From Rhodoferax sp. (lineage in GTDB: Bacteria > Pseudomonadota > Gammaproteobacteria > Burkholderiales > Burkholderiaceae_C): DNA of 64,000 bases. Of this stretch, positions 8,361 through 17,133 are shown piece after piece. The position numbers and the translations under genes were made by a program. The notes beneath the pieces were generated by a model, which ran no database searches, had not been told where the DNA came from, and saw only the letters and a program-made list of their open reading frames with translations. The DNA is taken from NCBI RefSeq assembly GCF_028715765.1, contig NZ_JAQURE010000001.1, forward strand, positions 1 through 64,000, read 5' to 3'. Numbering within the stretch: the stretch's first letter is position 1; every line of letters begins with the position of its first letter.

Positions 8361-9614
8361 TCAAACCACGCCCTTGCGACGCAGTTCAGCCACTGCCTGG
8401 GGGCTCAGCCCCAGCTCAGACAGCACCTCAGCGGTGTGCTCGCCCAGCGCTGGGGGCGCCCGCTGCAGCACTGGCGGGGTGGACTGCAGGCGCAGCGGGC
8501 TGGCCACGGTTGATATGCTTTCAATAGCTGCTTGTGCACTATTCACGGGCGCTACAGGCTGATTTACCACTAAACCTCGGGCTTGCACCTGGGGGTCAGC
8601 AAAGGCTTGCGCCAGGTCGTTGATGGGGCCGCAAGGCACGGCTTTGTCTTCCAGCAGGCTGACCCACTGCGCCGTGCTGCGGCTGCGGGTGACCGTGTGC
8701 AGCAGCGCCACCAGCGCCGATCTGTGTTGCACGCGCAAGGCGTTGCTGGCAAAACGCGCGTCTGCCGCCCATTCAGGGTGGCCGGCGGCTTCGCAAAAAC
8801 GGCTGAACTGGCCGTCGTTGCCCACCGCCAGCAGCATTTGGCCGTCTAAGGTGTCAAAGGTTTGGTACGGCGCCAGGCTGGGGTGAGCGTTGCCTTGGCG
8901 CTGTGGCACCCGCCCGGTGTTCAAAAAACCTGCAGCTTGGTTGGCCAGCACCGCCATGCCCACATCCAGCAGAGCCATGTCGATGTGCTGACCCAGCCCG
9001 GTGCGGTGGCGCGACTCAATGGCCGCCAAGATGGCACTGCAGGCGTAAATGCCGGTCAAGATGTCGATCAGCGCCACGCCCATGCGCAAGGGGCCACCGC
9101 CAGGCTCGCCATCGGCGTGGCCGGTAAGGCTCATCATGCCGCTCATGGCCTGGATCATCAGGTCGTAGCCAGCGCGCTCGGCGTAGGGGCCGCTTTGGCC
9201 AAACCCGGTGACCGAGCAGTAAATCAACTTGGGGTTGACGGCGTGCAGGCTTTCAAAATCTAGTCCGTATGCCTTGAGCCCGCCCACCTTGAAGTTCTCC
9301 ACCAGCACGTCAGACTGCGCGGCCAGTTGTTTGATCAGCGCCTGGCCGTCTGGCTGCGCGATGTCCAGCGTGATGGCGCGCTTGTTGCGGTTGCAGGCGG
9401 TGTAGTAAGTGGCAAGGTCTGTGTCTGCGCCTTGGGCATCCTGCAAAAACGGGGGGCCCCAGTGGCGTGTGTCGTCGCCCGCGCCGGGGCGCTCGACCTT
9501 GACCACATCGGCACCTAAATCAGCCAGCATTTGCGTGCACCAAGGCCCCGCCAGCACGCGAGACAAGTCCAGCACCTTGAGGTGGCTCAGCGCTGCAGGT
9601 GGTGTGGTGGTCAT
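8361..9614 (-). CDS. Family III (CaiB/BaiF) CoA-transferase
   Basis: Class III CoA-transferases move CoA between acyl groups through an aspartyl-CoA intermediate. The 417-residue protein has the N-terminal KVLDLSRVLAGPWCTQMLAD motif, the KVERPGAGDDTR stretch and a catalytic-region Asp in AGYDLMIQAMSG. It lies 27 bp beyond the glutaryl-CoA dehydrogenase gene on the same strand. That suggests it activates glutarate, like the succinyl-CoA:glutarate transferase found with GcdH elsewhere; the substrate is inference. A degenerate family A repeat is read through at about residues 347-365 (PVNSAQAAIES). Confidence 0.9.
   Translation of the reverse strand: MTTTPPAALSHLKVLDLSRVLAGPWCTQMLADLGADVVKVERPGAGDDTRHWGPPFLQDAQGADTDLATYYTACNRNKRAITLDIAQPDGQALIKQLAAQSDVLVENFKVGGLKAYGLDFESLHAVNPKLIYCSVTGFGQSGPYAERAGYDLMIQAMSGMMSLTGHADGEPGGGPLRMGVALIDILTGIYACSAILAAIESRHRTGLGQHIDMALLDVGMAVLANQAAGFLNTGRVPQRQGNAHPSLAPYQTFDTLDGQMLLAVGNDGQFSRFCEAAGHPEWAADARFASNALRVQHRSALVALLHTVTRSRSTAQWVSLLEDKAVPCGPINDLAQAFADPQVQARGLVVNQPVAPVNSAQAAIESISTVASPLRLQSTPPVLQRAPPALGEHTAEVLSELGLSPQAVAELRRKGVV
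8519..8574 (+). repeat. Degenerate family A repeat inside the CoA-transferase gene
   Basis: The sequence reads TTCAATAGCTGCTTGTGCAC, then TATTCACGGGCGCTACAGGC. It keeps the AATAGCT...GCGCTA.AGGC frame of family A with several substitutions, and remains open in the gene's frame. Confidence 0.6.
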
Positions 9615-9641
9615 TGGTGCGATGAAGATGTGTTTCTGAAA

Positions 9642-10835
9642 TCAGCAAAAAGCCTGGATGCCGGTTTGCGCCCGGCCCAAAATCAGTGCATGAATGTCGT
9701 GTGTGCCTTCATAGGTGTTGACCACTTCCAGGTTGACCAAATGGCGCGCCACGCCAAACTCGTCGCTGATGCCGTTGCCGCCCATCATGTCGCGCGCAAG
9801 GCGTGCCACGTCCAGCGCTTTGCCGCAGCTGTTGCGCTTCAAAATTGACGTGATCTCAACTGCGGCAGTGCCTTCGTCTTTCATGCGCCCCAGGCGCAGG
9901 CAGCCTTGCAAGCCCAGTGCAATCTCGGTTTGCATGTCGGCCAGCTTCTTTTGAATGAGCTGGTTGGCGGCCAGCGGGCGGCCAAACTGGTGGCGGTCCA
10001 GCACATATTGGCGCGCACGCAGCCAGCAGTCTTCAGCCGCACCCAACGCGCCCCAGGCAATGCCAAAACGGGCCGAGTCCAGGCAAGTGAACGGGCCTTT
10101 GAGGCCGCGCACCTCGGGGAAAGCGTTTTCTTCAGGGCAAAACACACCGTCCATGACAATCTGGCCGGTGATGCTGGCACGCAGGCCCACCTTGCCGTGA
10201 ATGGCTGGGGCGCTCAAGCCGGGCGCACCTTTGTCCAGCACAAAGCCGCGAATGGGGCCCACAGTGCCCGCTTCAGTCACCTCTTTGGCCCAGACCACAA
10301 ACACATCCGCAATGGGGCTGTTTGAAATCCACATCTTGTTGCCGGTGAGCTTGTAGCCACCAGGCACTTTCACCGCGCGGCTGAGCATGCTGGCGGGGTC
10401 AGAGCCGTGATTGGGCTCGGTCAGTCCAAAGCAGCCAATCCACTCGCCACTGGCCAGCCGGGGCAAGTATTTTTGCTTGGTGGCCTCAACGCCGAATTCA
10501 TAAATAGGCAGCATCACCAGCGAGCTTTGCACGCTCATCATGCTGCGGTAGCCGCTGTCGACTCGCTCCACCTCACGGGCAATCAGGCCGTAAGCGACAT
10601 AGTTCAGGCCTGGGCCACCATAGGTCTCTGGAATGGTGGGGCCCAGCAGACCCAGCGCACCCATTTCACGAAAGATACCGGGGTCGGTTTGCTCGTTGCG
10701 AAACGCCTGCACCACCCTCGGCTGCAGCTTGCTCTGGCAATAGGCTGCGGCAGCGTCTTGCACCATGCGTTCGTCGTCGCTGAGTTGTTGCGCCAGCAAG
10801 AATGGGTCTTGCCAGTTGAAAGAGGCATGCGCCAT
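9642..10835 (-). CDS. gcdH: Glutaryl-CoA dehydrogenase
   Basis: This FAD enzyme oxidises and decarboxylates glutaryl-CoA to crotonyl-CoA in lysine, tryptophan and aromatic degradation. The 397-residue protein shows the acyl-CoA dehydrogenase signatures [17 protein letters not shown] and [14 protein letters not shown], and the catalytic base Glu in [20 protein letters not shown]. The [15 protein letters not shown] stretch and overall length fit GcdH better than short-chain dehydrogenases. A strong AGGAGA site precedes the start. It is the first gene of a pair with the CoA-transferase. Confidence 0.94.
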   Translation of the reverse strand: MAHASFNWQDPFLLAQQLSDDERMVQDAAAAYCQSKLQPRVVQAFRNEQTDPGIFREMGALGLLGPTIPETYGGPGLNYVAYGLIAREVERVDSGYRSMMSVQSSLVMLPIYEFGVEATKQKYLPRLASGEWIGCFGLTEPNHGSDPASMLSRAVKVPGGYKLTGNKMWISNSPIADVFVVWAKEVTEAGTVGPIRGFVLDKGAPGLSAPAIHGKVGLRASITGQIVMDGVFCPEENAFPEVRGLKGPFTCLDSARFGIAWGALGAAEDCWLRARQYVLDRHQFGRPLAANQLIQKKLADMQTEIALGLQGCLRLGRMKDEGTAAVEITSILKRNSCGKALDVARLARDMMGGNGISDEFGVARHLVNLEVVNTYEGTHDIHALILGRAQTGIQAFC

Positions 10836-10975
10836 GGGAGTCTCCTGAAAATGATGGCATCAAAATCTGCATGGTAGCGCGGCAAGACTGCCCGTTAAAT
10901 TGCCAGAGTGGGCAGAAAGCTGCGCCAAAATGGGTCATGACGAGCTGATAATGAAGTTCAAGCGCACATTTACCT

Positions 10976-13141
10976 ATGCCAGATCGACAGAGTCAAACAC
11001 CCACTCCCCCCGCCCACTCCACCCGGCGCTTGCGCTGGCTGGTGGTGCTGGGGCTGGTGGGTGTCAATGTGTTGCTCTTCGCCATGTCTTCCTATTTGCT
11101 ATGGCGCAGTCAGCAGCAGCATGAAAAGCGCGCCGAAACCCTGACGCAAAACGTGACCAAGGCGGTGGAACTCAACGTGGTCAAAACCGTGGCTGCGGTT
11201 GATTTGGCGCTGCAAGCGGTGGTGGATGGGCTTGAAGCACAGCTGGCTCACGGCGGCATTCAACCTGATGCAACTCAAAAACTGTTGGCCACCTATGAGG
11301 GGCGCGTGCCCGCCATTGAAGCCATTCGCGTGTCTCGCTTCGATGGCTTGGTGATTTATGGTCGTGGCCTTGTCCCTGCCGAGCAAGCCAGCTGGGCCGA
11401 CCGAGATGAATTCAAGCTGCTCCAAAGCCAGCCCCACAGCGGCCTGCAAATCACAGAAGCGCGCATCGGCAAGGTGGCCAAGCGTGCCATTATTGATGCA
11501 CATGGCACCATCACCAAAGTCAACCAAGCCTGGCTCAAATTTGCCACCGACAACGGCGCTACCCAGTGGGACAGCATCCAGCCAGGCGCCAATTATTTTG
11601 AGGTGTGTGTGGGTGCCTCCACGTCCACAGCGGGTGATGATGCAGCCAAGGTCTTGCAAGGCATTCAAGCCGTGATGAACGGACAGTTGCCTGAGTTCAC
11701 CTTGGAATACCCGTGCCATTCGCCGCATGTGCAGCGTTGGTATGTGATGCGGGCGGTCAACCTGGCAGGCAGCCACAAAGGCGCCGTGCTGCTGCACCAG
11801 GATGTGACGCAACGCCACCGCGCTGAAGACTTGCTCAAAGCCAGCGAGGAGCGGTTTCACCTGATGTTTGACACCGCCATCGACGCCATGATCCTGACCG
11901 CACCTGATGGGCGAATATTTGCAGCCAACAGCACCGCCTGCACCTTGCTGCAGCGCACCGAAGAAGAAATTCAGGCGGTGGGTCGCAACGGCGTGGTGGA
12001 CACCACCGCCCCCGCGCTTGAGCCAGCACTGCAAACCCGTTTGCATGACGGACGGATTGCCTGTGAACTGACCTTTGTGCGCAAAGATGGCACACGTTTT
12101 CTCTGTGACGTGTCAAGCACGCTTTACAACGACAGCACGGGCCAACGCATGAGCAGCGTGGTGTTCAGAGACATCACTGAGCGCAAACGCATTGAAGCCG
12201 CACTGCGCGAAAGCGAAGCACGCATGGCTGCGGTGTTCAAGGCCAGCCCCTTGGGCATTGCCATCAGCCGCTTGGATGACGGCACGGTGATGGACATCAA
12301 TGATGCCTGCGCCAGGCTGTTTGGCTTTGAGCGCGAAGAAATCATTGGTCGCAAGGCGGTGGCCGACTTGGCACTCTACCGCCAGCCAGCACAACGCGAC
12401 GAGCTGGTGCGCCTACTGCGTGAGCACGCCACGTTCCAGGGGGTTGAGGTTCATTACAAAACCCATGCCGACCAAGACCTGGTGGTAGAAGTGTCTGCCC
12501 GCTTGATTGAAATCAACCAACAACCCTGTGTGCTGGCTGTGATGCTGGATGTGACCGAGAAAAAACGCGAGCAAGACCTGATTCATGCGTTTGCTTTTCA
12601 TGATGCGCTCACTCAATTGCCTAACCGGCGGCTGCTCACAGACCGGCTCAAGCAAGCCATTTTCAACACCAAGCGCCACGAACGCGTGGGCGCTTTGATG
12701 TACCTGGACCTTGACAACTTCAAACCCCTGAACGACACCCATGGCCACGAGGTAGGCGACCTGCTGCTGCAGGAGGTGGCACAACGGCTGACCCGCTGTG
12801 TGCGAGAAATTGACACCGTGGCGCGCGTGGGTGGGGATGAATTTGTGGTGTTGCTCAGTGACCTGGCCCCCAGCCGTGCCGAAGCGCATGAGCTTGCACG
12901 TGCAGTGGCCGAAAAAATTCTGACCGCTGTAGCCGCACCCTACCAGCTGATTGTGGGGGAAAGTGCCGATGTTGCCACCGTCACCCACCACTGCAGTGTC
13001 AGCGTGGGGGTGGCGCTTTTCGCAGGGGATGCCAGCAGCCACACCGACATTCTGAACTGGGCTGATGCCGCCATGTACCAAGCCAAACACGCTGGCCGCA
13101 ACACGGTACGGTTTCACAGCTTAGGGCTTGTAAAGCCCTGA
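10976..13141 (+). CDS. Membrane-anchored PAS-PAS-PAS-GGDEF diguanylate cyclase with shortened sensor
   Basis: The 721-residue protein should make cyclic di-GMP. One membrane segment (about 20-42) follows a basic N-terminus. A stretch (about 50-165) resembles the first half of a double CACHE domain and then runs straight into a PAS domain (about 165-280). Two further PAS domains (about 285-405 and 410-530) and a GGDEF domain (about 550-715) follow. The active motif GGDEF (about 618-622) and the inhibitory RxxD site (REID, five residues before it) are intact; there is no EAL domain. No second membrane segment is visible, so the membrane orientation of the catalytic domain is unclear. The gene is monocistronic. 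Confidence 0.88.
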   Translation: MPDRQSQTPTPPAHSTRRLRWLVVLGLVGVNVLLFAMSSYLLWRSQQQHEKRAETLTQNVTKAVELNVVKTVAAVDLALQAVVDGLEAQLAHGGIQPDATQKLLATYEGRVPAIEAIRVSRFDGLVIYGRGLVPAEQASWADRDEFKLLQSQPHSGLQITEARIGKVAKRAIIDAHGTITKVNQAWLKFATDNGATQWDSIQPGANYFEVCVGASTSTAGDDAAKVLQGIQAVMNGQLPEFTLEYPCHSPHVQRWYVMRAVNLAGSHKGAVLLHQDVTQRHRAEDLLKASEERFHLMFDTAIDAMILTAPDGRIFAANSTACTLLQRTEEEIQAVGRNGVVDTTAPALEPALQTRLHDGRIACELTFVRKDGTRFLCDVSSTLYNDSTGQRMSSVVFRDITERKRIEAALRESEARMAAVFKASPLGIAISRLDDGTVMDINDACARLFGFEREEIIGRKAVADLALYRQPAQRDELVRLLREHATFQGVEVHYKTHADQDLVVEVSARLIEINQQPCVLAVMLDVTEKKREQDLIHAFAFHDALTQLPNRRLLTDRLKQAIFNTKRHERVGALMYLDLDNFKPLNDTHGHEVGDLLLQEVAQRLTRCVREIDTVARVGGDEFVVLLSDLAPSRAEAHELARAVAEKILTAVAAPYQLIVGESADVATVTHHCSVSVGVALFAGDASSHTDILNWADAAMYQAKHAGRNTVRFHSLGLVKP

Positions 13142-13166
13142 ACGGCAGCCACGCCATCGAGCCGAC

Positions 13167-13607
13167 TCAATGGTCGCGCACCACCAGCACGGGCAGCTTG
13201 GTGTGCGACAGCACGGCTTGCGCCACACTGCCCAACACCAGTTTTTCAAGTGCATTGCGGCCATGCGAGCCCATCACAATCAAATCGGTTTGCAATGACA
13301 CCCCCGCCTCCACAATGCCGCGCCAGGCGGTGTGGGCTTCGATGATGGACGAGTCTGCCACCACACCGGCTACCAAAAAGGCTTCTTTGGCCTGGTGAAT
13401 GGCGTGGTTGGCCTCGGCCATGGCGGCACTCAGGTACTCGGCCTGCCCATAGGCAAAGTCAGTGCCCACGCCGGTGAAGGGATAGGGGTCAATCACGTAA
13501 ATCACGGTCACACGGCTGGCAAAGGCTTTGGCCAGACCAATGGCCTTGTCGACCGCCAACTGGGCGGTGGCTGAACCGTCTACGGGAACCAAAATATGTT
13601 CAAACAT
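13167..13607 (-). CDS. Universal stress protein, UspA family
   Basis: The 146-residue cytosolic protein is a single Usp domain. It has the N-terminal ILVPVDGSATAQLAVDKA strand-helix and the ATP-binding signature GSHGRNALEKLVLGSVAQAV (G-2x-G-9x-G-S/A type), so it probably binds ATP. An AGGAGA site lies before the start. It is convergent with the diguanylate cyclase gene and follows the dioxygenase gene by about 80 bp in opposite reading order; no operon partner is evident. Confidence 0.92.
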   Translation of the reverse strand: MFEHILVPVDGSATAQLAVDKAIGLAKAFASRVTVIYVIDPYPFTGVGTDFAYGQAEYLSAAMAEANHAIHQAKEAFLVAGVVADSSIIEAHTAWRGIVEAGVSLQTDLIVMGSHGRNALEKLVLGSVAQAVLSHTKLPVLVVRDH

Positions 13608-13685
13608 GGTTTTCTCCTGATCAAAGTTGTGAATGATTCAAATTGTGAGCCAAGCTCACATGGCTGTGTCAAAAATTCAGCACTT

Positions 13686-14447
13686 TCATGCCCCATCATC
13701 TTGGAACCCGCCCGCTCTGAGCGTGATCACCAAGGTGTCCCGAAAGCAGGTTTGCAGGTCGGTATGCGTGGACAACAAGGGCTGGATGGGCGTGGACTCG
13801 TGAATGACGCGGGCATCGTCAAGCAGCAGCACAGACCACCGCTCAAGCAAGGTAAAGCGCTGCCCGTGGGCGCCATCCGCAGCAAACACCCGGGTTTCGC
13901 CGCCTTTGATGCCTTGGCGGTTGACCATGAACACGGCCACCAGATCCACACCGTCGCGGTGCGCGCCCTCTGGCGTGGGGCGGCCAATGCCGTCGGTGGT
14001 GTCAATGCGAAACTGGTGCGCTTCTACAAACCAAGGCTGCTGCCCTTTGAGCGCCGAACACACCGCCCCCGCCCACACCAGCAATTGCTGCCAAACGGGT
14101 TGCGCCGCCACGGCTTGCAGCACCGGCTCAAACCAGCGCTGCATGCCGCCATGCAGCGCGTTGTATTCAAGCGGCTGCCAGTGCGCACGGTGTGGCACAG
14201 CTTGCAACTTCCCTTGCGCCAGTACGTAACTGGCATGGCGGCGGCGGCGGTAATGACCTCCATCTTTCAAATAGCGGTCAGGCGGCAGGTCTGCCCAACT
14301 TTGACTTAAATTTTGCAAGTCTTGCGCGGTGCAGCCAGTCAAGGTCTGCACACTGGCAGCGTCCAACACAGCAAAGCCTTGCTGCTGCAAGGTAGAGGTA
14401 CAGGCTGCAGGTTCCACCACCGGGGGCATAGAGATAAAGGCATTCAT
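13686..14447 (-). CDS. 2-oxoglutarate/Fe(II)-dependent dioxygenase family protein
   Basis: The 253-residue protein matches the 2OG-Fe dioxygenase family that includes the amino-acid hydroxylases of the IDO/BsmA type. The first iron ligands lie in AHRDGVDLVAV (HxD), the distal His is probably in DDARVIHESTPI, and a downstream Arg in CFRDTLVITLR would bind 2-oxoglutarate. The N-terminal YLKDGGHYRRRRHASY is a family mark. The substrate cannot be read from sequence; free amino-acid hydroxylation is the best guess. It is 42 bp upstream of the oxidoreductase gene stop at 14490, and on the same strand. Confidence 0.8.
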   Translation of the reverse strand: MNAFISMPPVVEPAACTSTLQQQGFAVLDAASVQTLTGCTAQDLQNLSQSWADLPPDRYLKDGGHYRRRRHASYVLAQGKLQAVPHRAHWQPLEYNALHGGMQRWFEPVLQAVAAQPVWQQLLVWAGAVCSALKGQQPWFVEAHQFRIDTTDGIGRPTPEGAHRDGVDLVAVFMVNRQGIKGGETRVFAADGAHGQRFTLLERWSVLLLDDARVIHESTPIQPLLSTHTDLQTCFRDTLVITLRAGGFQDDGA

Positions 14448-14489
14448 ACCCCAACTTTAGCGCCTGCGGCTGCGGTTTGATGCCGGGTG

Positions 14490-16115
14490 TTAAATATCTT
14501 CTGGCACCATTTTGATGGCACCGCACGGGCATTCCGAGACGCAAATGCCACAGCCCTTGCAGTAGTCGTAATTGAACTCAAACCCCTTGCCGGGACCGAG
14601 CTTGATGACCGCGTTGTCCGGGCACACGCCGTAGCAGTTGTCGCACTCAAAACAGTTGCCACACGACAGGCAGCGGCGCGCTTCAAACAAGGCATTGGTC
14701 TCGTCCAGCCCGCCCTGCACTTCTTCAAACGTGCTCTGGCGACGGATGATGTCGAGCACCGGGCGCACGGTTTTGGGTGCGTCGCTGTAATACCAGGTGT
14801 TGAGCTTCTCGAACCCGGCCACTTCACTCTGGGGTGGCGGCGTATAGACCGTGCCATGCAGCCAGGCATCGATGTTGCGCGCAGCCTTCTTGCCGTGGCC
14901 AATACCGACCGTGATGTTGCGCTCGGCAGGCACCATGTCGCCACCGGCAAAAATGCCGGCGTGGCCTGTCATCATCTGCGTGTTGACCTGCACCACGCCG
15001 TCTTGCACCACCAAACCTGGCACACCCTCAATCAGCGACAAGTCCACGTCTTGCCCCAGCGCCAGCACCACCGAGTCGGCTTCCAGCGTTTCAAACTCGC
15101 CCGTGGGTTGCGGAAAGCCCTGGTCGTCCAACGCCATTTTCTCGACCGTGATGGACGATTCGCCCGCTTGTTTGATGGTTGACAGCCACTTGACCAGCAC
15201 GCCCTCTTGCAGCGCTTCTTCGAGCTCAAAGTCGTGCGCGGGCATTTTTTCGCGGTTGCGCCGGTAAACAATGATGGCCTCTGTGGCACCCAGCCTTTTG
15301 GCCGTGCGCGCCACGTCAATGGCCGTGTTGCCGCCACCGTACACCACCACTTTGCGACCCAGCAGCGGTTTGTCCGCGCCTTCCATGGAGCGCAACACCG
15401 ACACCGCGTCAAGCACGTGCGCCGAGTCACCCGCCGGAATGTAGGCGCGCTTGGCAATGTGCGCGCCCACGGCCAGAAACACGGCATCAAACCCGCCCTG
15501 CTGCTTGGTTTCGAGCACGTTGCTGACCTTGGTGTTGTACTTGATCTGCACGCCCAGCTCGACAATCCGCTGCACCTCGGCGTCGATCACGTTGCGCGGC
15601 AAGCGGTATTGCGGAATGCCAAAGCGCATCATGCCGCCGGGCAAGGGGCCGGCCTCAACAATGGTGACGCTGTGACCCAGCATGGCCAAGTGGTAGGCGG
15701 CGGACAAACCCGATGGCCCAGCACCCACCACCAGCACTTTTTTACCGCTTTGGTTGGTGGGTGGCACAAACTTCCAGCCCTGGGCAATGGCTTGGTCACC
15801 CAAAAAGTGCTCCACTGAATTGATGCCCACCGCCGAATCCAGTTGCCCCCGGTTGCACGCGCCTTCGCAGGTGTGGTAGCAGGCGCGCCCCATGATGGCG
15901 GGAAACGGGTTTTCTTCGACCAGTTTGCGCCAAGCGCCTTCGTAGTTGCCAGATTCAGCCAAAAACAACCAGGCCTGGATGTTTTCACCCGCTGGACACT
16001 GGTGGTTACAGGGCGGCTTGCGGCTCAAGTACACCGGCCGGTTGGTGCGCCAGGAACCGGTGTGGTTAGCCAGCGAGGTGCCAACGTCGAGCGTGATGGC
16101 AAAAGGTTTTTCCAT
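14490..16115 (-). CDS. NAD(P)H/FAD oxidoreductase with C-terminal 2[4Fe-4S] ferredoxin domain, subunit of 2-oxoacid oxidoreductase
   Basis: The 541-residue protein resembles the small subunit of glutamate synthase fused to a ferredoxin. Its N-terminal cysteine domain (C36, C40, C79, C83, C87) would hold Fe-S clusters. Two Rossmann folds follow: FAD at VLVVGAGPSGLSAAY (about 126-140) and NAD(P)H at VVVYGGGNTAIDVART (about 260). The C-terminus has two ferredoxin motifs, CGNCFECDNCYGVCP and CKGCGICVSECP. It ends the porG-porA-porB operon, 17 bp after porB, and would pass electrons between the complex and NAD(P). This resembles the NAD-linked phenylglyoxylate dehydrogenase design (PadH). Confidence 0.85.
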   Translation of the reverse strand: MEKPFAITLDVGTSLANHTGSWRTNRPVYLSRKPPCNHQCPAGENIQAWLFLAESGNYEGAWRKLVEENPFPAIMGRACYHTCEGACNRGQLDSAVGINSVEHFLGDQAIAQGWKFVPPTNQSGKKVLVVGAGPSGLSAAYHLAMLGHSVTIVEAGPLPGGMMRFGIPQYRLPRNVIDAEVQRIVELGVQIKYNTKVSNVLETKQQGGFDAVFLAVGAHIAKRAYIPAGDSAHVLDAVSVLRSMEGADKPLLGRKVVVYGGGNTAIDVARTAKRLGATEAIIVYRRNREKMPAHDFELEEALQEGVLVKWLSTIKQAGESSITVEKMALDDQGFPQPTGEFETLEADSVVLALGQDVDLSLIEGVPGLVVQDGVVQVNTQMMTGHAGIFAGGDMVPAERNITVGIGHGKKAARNIDAWLHGTVYTPPPQSEVAGFEKLNTWYYSDAPKTVRPVLDIIRRQSTFEEVQGGLDETNALFEARRCLSCGNCFECDNCYGVCPDNAVIKLGPGKGFEFNYDYCKGCGICVSECPCGAIKMVPEDI

Positions 16116-16132
16116 GATCTTTCCTCAACTGA

Positions 16133-17122
16133 TTAATCGAGCAGGCCAAAGCGGCGGATATTGCGGTCAGCGCGCGCTTGCAGGCGTGCAATGGTGGCCA
16201 CGTCCGGGTGTTTGCCAAACAGGTGGGCAAAGCGCTTTTGGGGTCGCAGGTAATCTTCAATCGGTATCTGGTGGCGAATTTTGCGCACCCCCGTCACTTC
16301 ACCCGCCTCGGCTTCAAACACCGGAAACATGCCGCTTTCAACTGCCAGCCTGGACAGCTTGATGGTGTCTTGCGAGGCCGCTCCCCAGCCCAGCGGGCAT
16401 GGCACAAAAATGTGGATGTAGCGCGCGCCGTGAATCGACATGGCCTTGGTGACCTTGCGCTCCAGGTCACGCAAATCGGCCACCGTGGCCGTGGCCACGT
16501 AAGGAATCTCGTGCGCCATGGCGATCAGCGGTACGTTTTTGCCTTGGCCAAAGTCATTGCCTGGGTGCTCGCCCACAGGCATGGTGGTGGCGGTGCGCGC
16601 CGCCGGTGGCGTGGCGCTGGAGCGCTGCACGCCGGTGTTCATGTAAGCCTCGTTGTCGTAGCAGATGTAGAGCACATCGTCGTTGCGCTCAAACATGCCG
16701 CTGAGGCAGCCAAAGCCGATGTCGGTGGTGCCACCGTCGCCGCCTTGTGCGACCACGCGCACCTCGCTGCGGCCTTTGGCTTTCATGGCCGCGGCAATGC
16801 CGGTGGCCACTGCGGCGGCGTTGCCAAACAGCGAGTGCACCCAGGGCATTTGCCACGAAGTTTCAGGGTACGGCGTGGAAAACACCTCCAGACAACCGGT
16901 GGCGTTGGCGGCGATCAACTGGCCGTTGGTGGCGGCCATGGCGGCATCAATGGCGTAGCGTGCACCCAGTGCCTCGCCACAGCCCTGGCACGCACGGTGA
17001 CCCGAGTTGAGTGAATTGCGCCGCTGCGGCCCGGCCTGCACGCTGCGCTGCTCCGGCGCCAGCAGGCGGTTGCCTACGGTGAAGGTGCCGGTCTGGTAAA
17101 ACTTGACAGTTGCTTGTTCCAT
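16133..17122 (-). CDS. porB: 2-oxoacid:acceptor oxidoreductase, beta (thiamine diphosphate) subunit
   Basis: The 329-residue subunit binds thiamine diphosphate and part of the electron path in pyruvate:ferredoxin oxidoreductase-like enzymes. It shows RACQGCGEALGARYAID with the CxxC of a proximal [4Fe-4S] cluster, and the GDGGTTDIGFG ThDP/Mg motif (about 128-138). 'CYDNEAYMNTGVQRSS' is typical of PorB, and a further cysteine lies in FVPCPLGWG. It sits between porA (11 bp) and the NAD(P)H subunit (17 bp). Pyruvate is the commonest substrate, but branched-chain or aryl 2-oxoacids cannot be excluded. Confidence 0.9.
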   Translation of the reverse strand: MEQATVKFYQTGTFTVGNRLLAPEQRSVQAGPQRRNSLNSGHRACQGCGEALGARYAIDAAMAATNGQLIAANATGCLEVFSTPYPETSWQMPWVHSLFGNAAAVATGIAAAMKAKGRSEVRVVAQGGDGGTTDIGFGCLSGMFERNDDVLYICYDNEAYMNTGVQRSSATPPAARTATTMPVGEHPGNDFGQGKNVPLIAMAHEIPYVATATVADLRDLERKVTKAMSIHGARYIHIFVPCPLGWGAASQDTIKLSRLAVESGMFPVFEAEAGEVTGVRKIRHQIPIEDYLRPQKRFAHLFGKHPDVATIARLQARADRNIRRFGLLD

Positions 17123-17133
17123 TTTTTATCTCC

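Noticed and set aside
13122-13140. Hairpin AGGGCTT-GTA-AAGCCCT at the end of the diguanylate cyclase gene
   Set aside because: It covers the last codons and has no T-run, so I did not call a terminator; its likeness to the arm of the family B repeat is short and may be chance.
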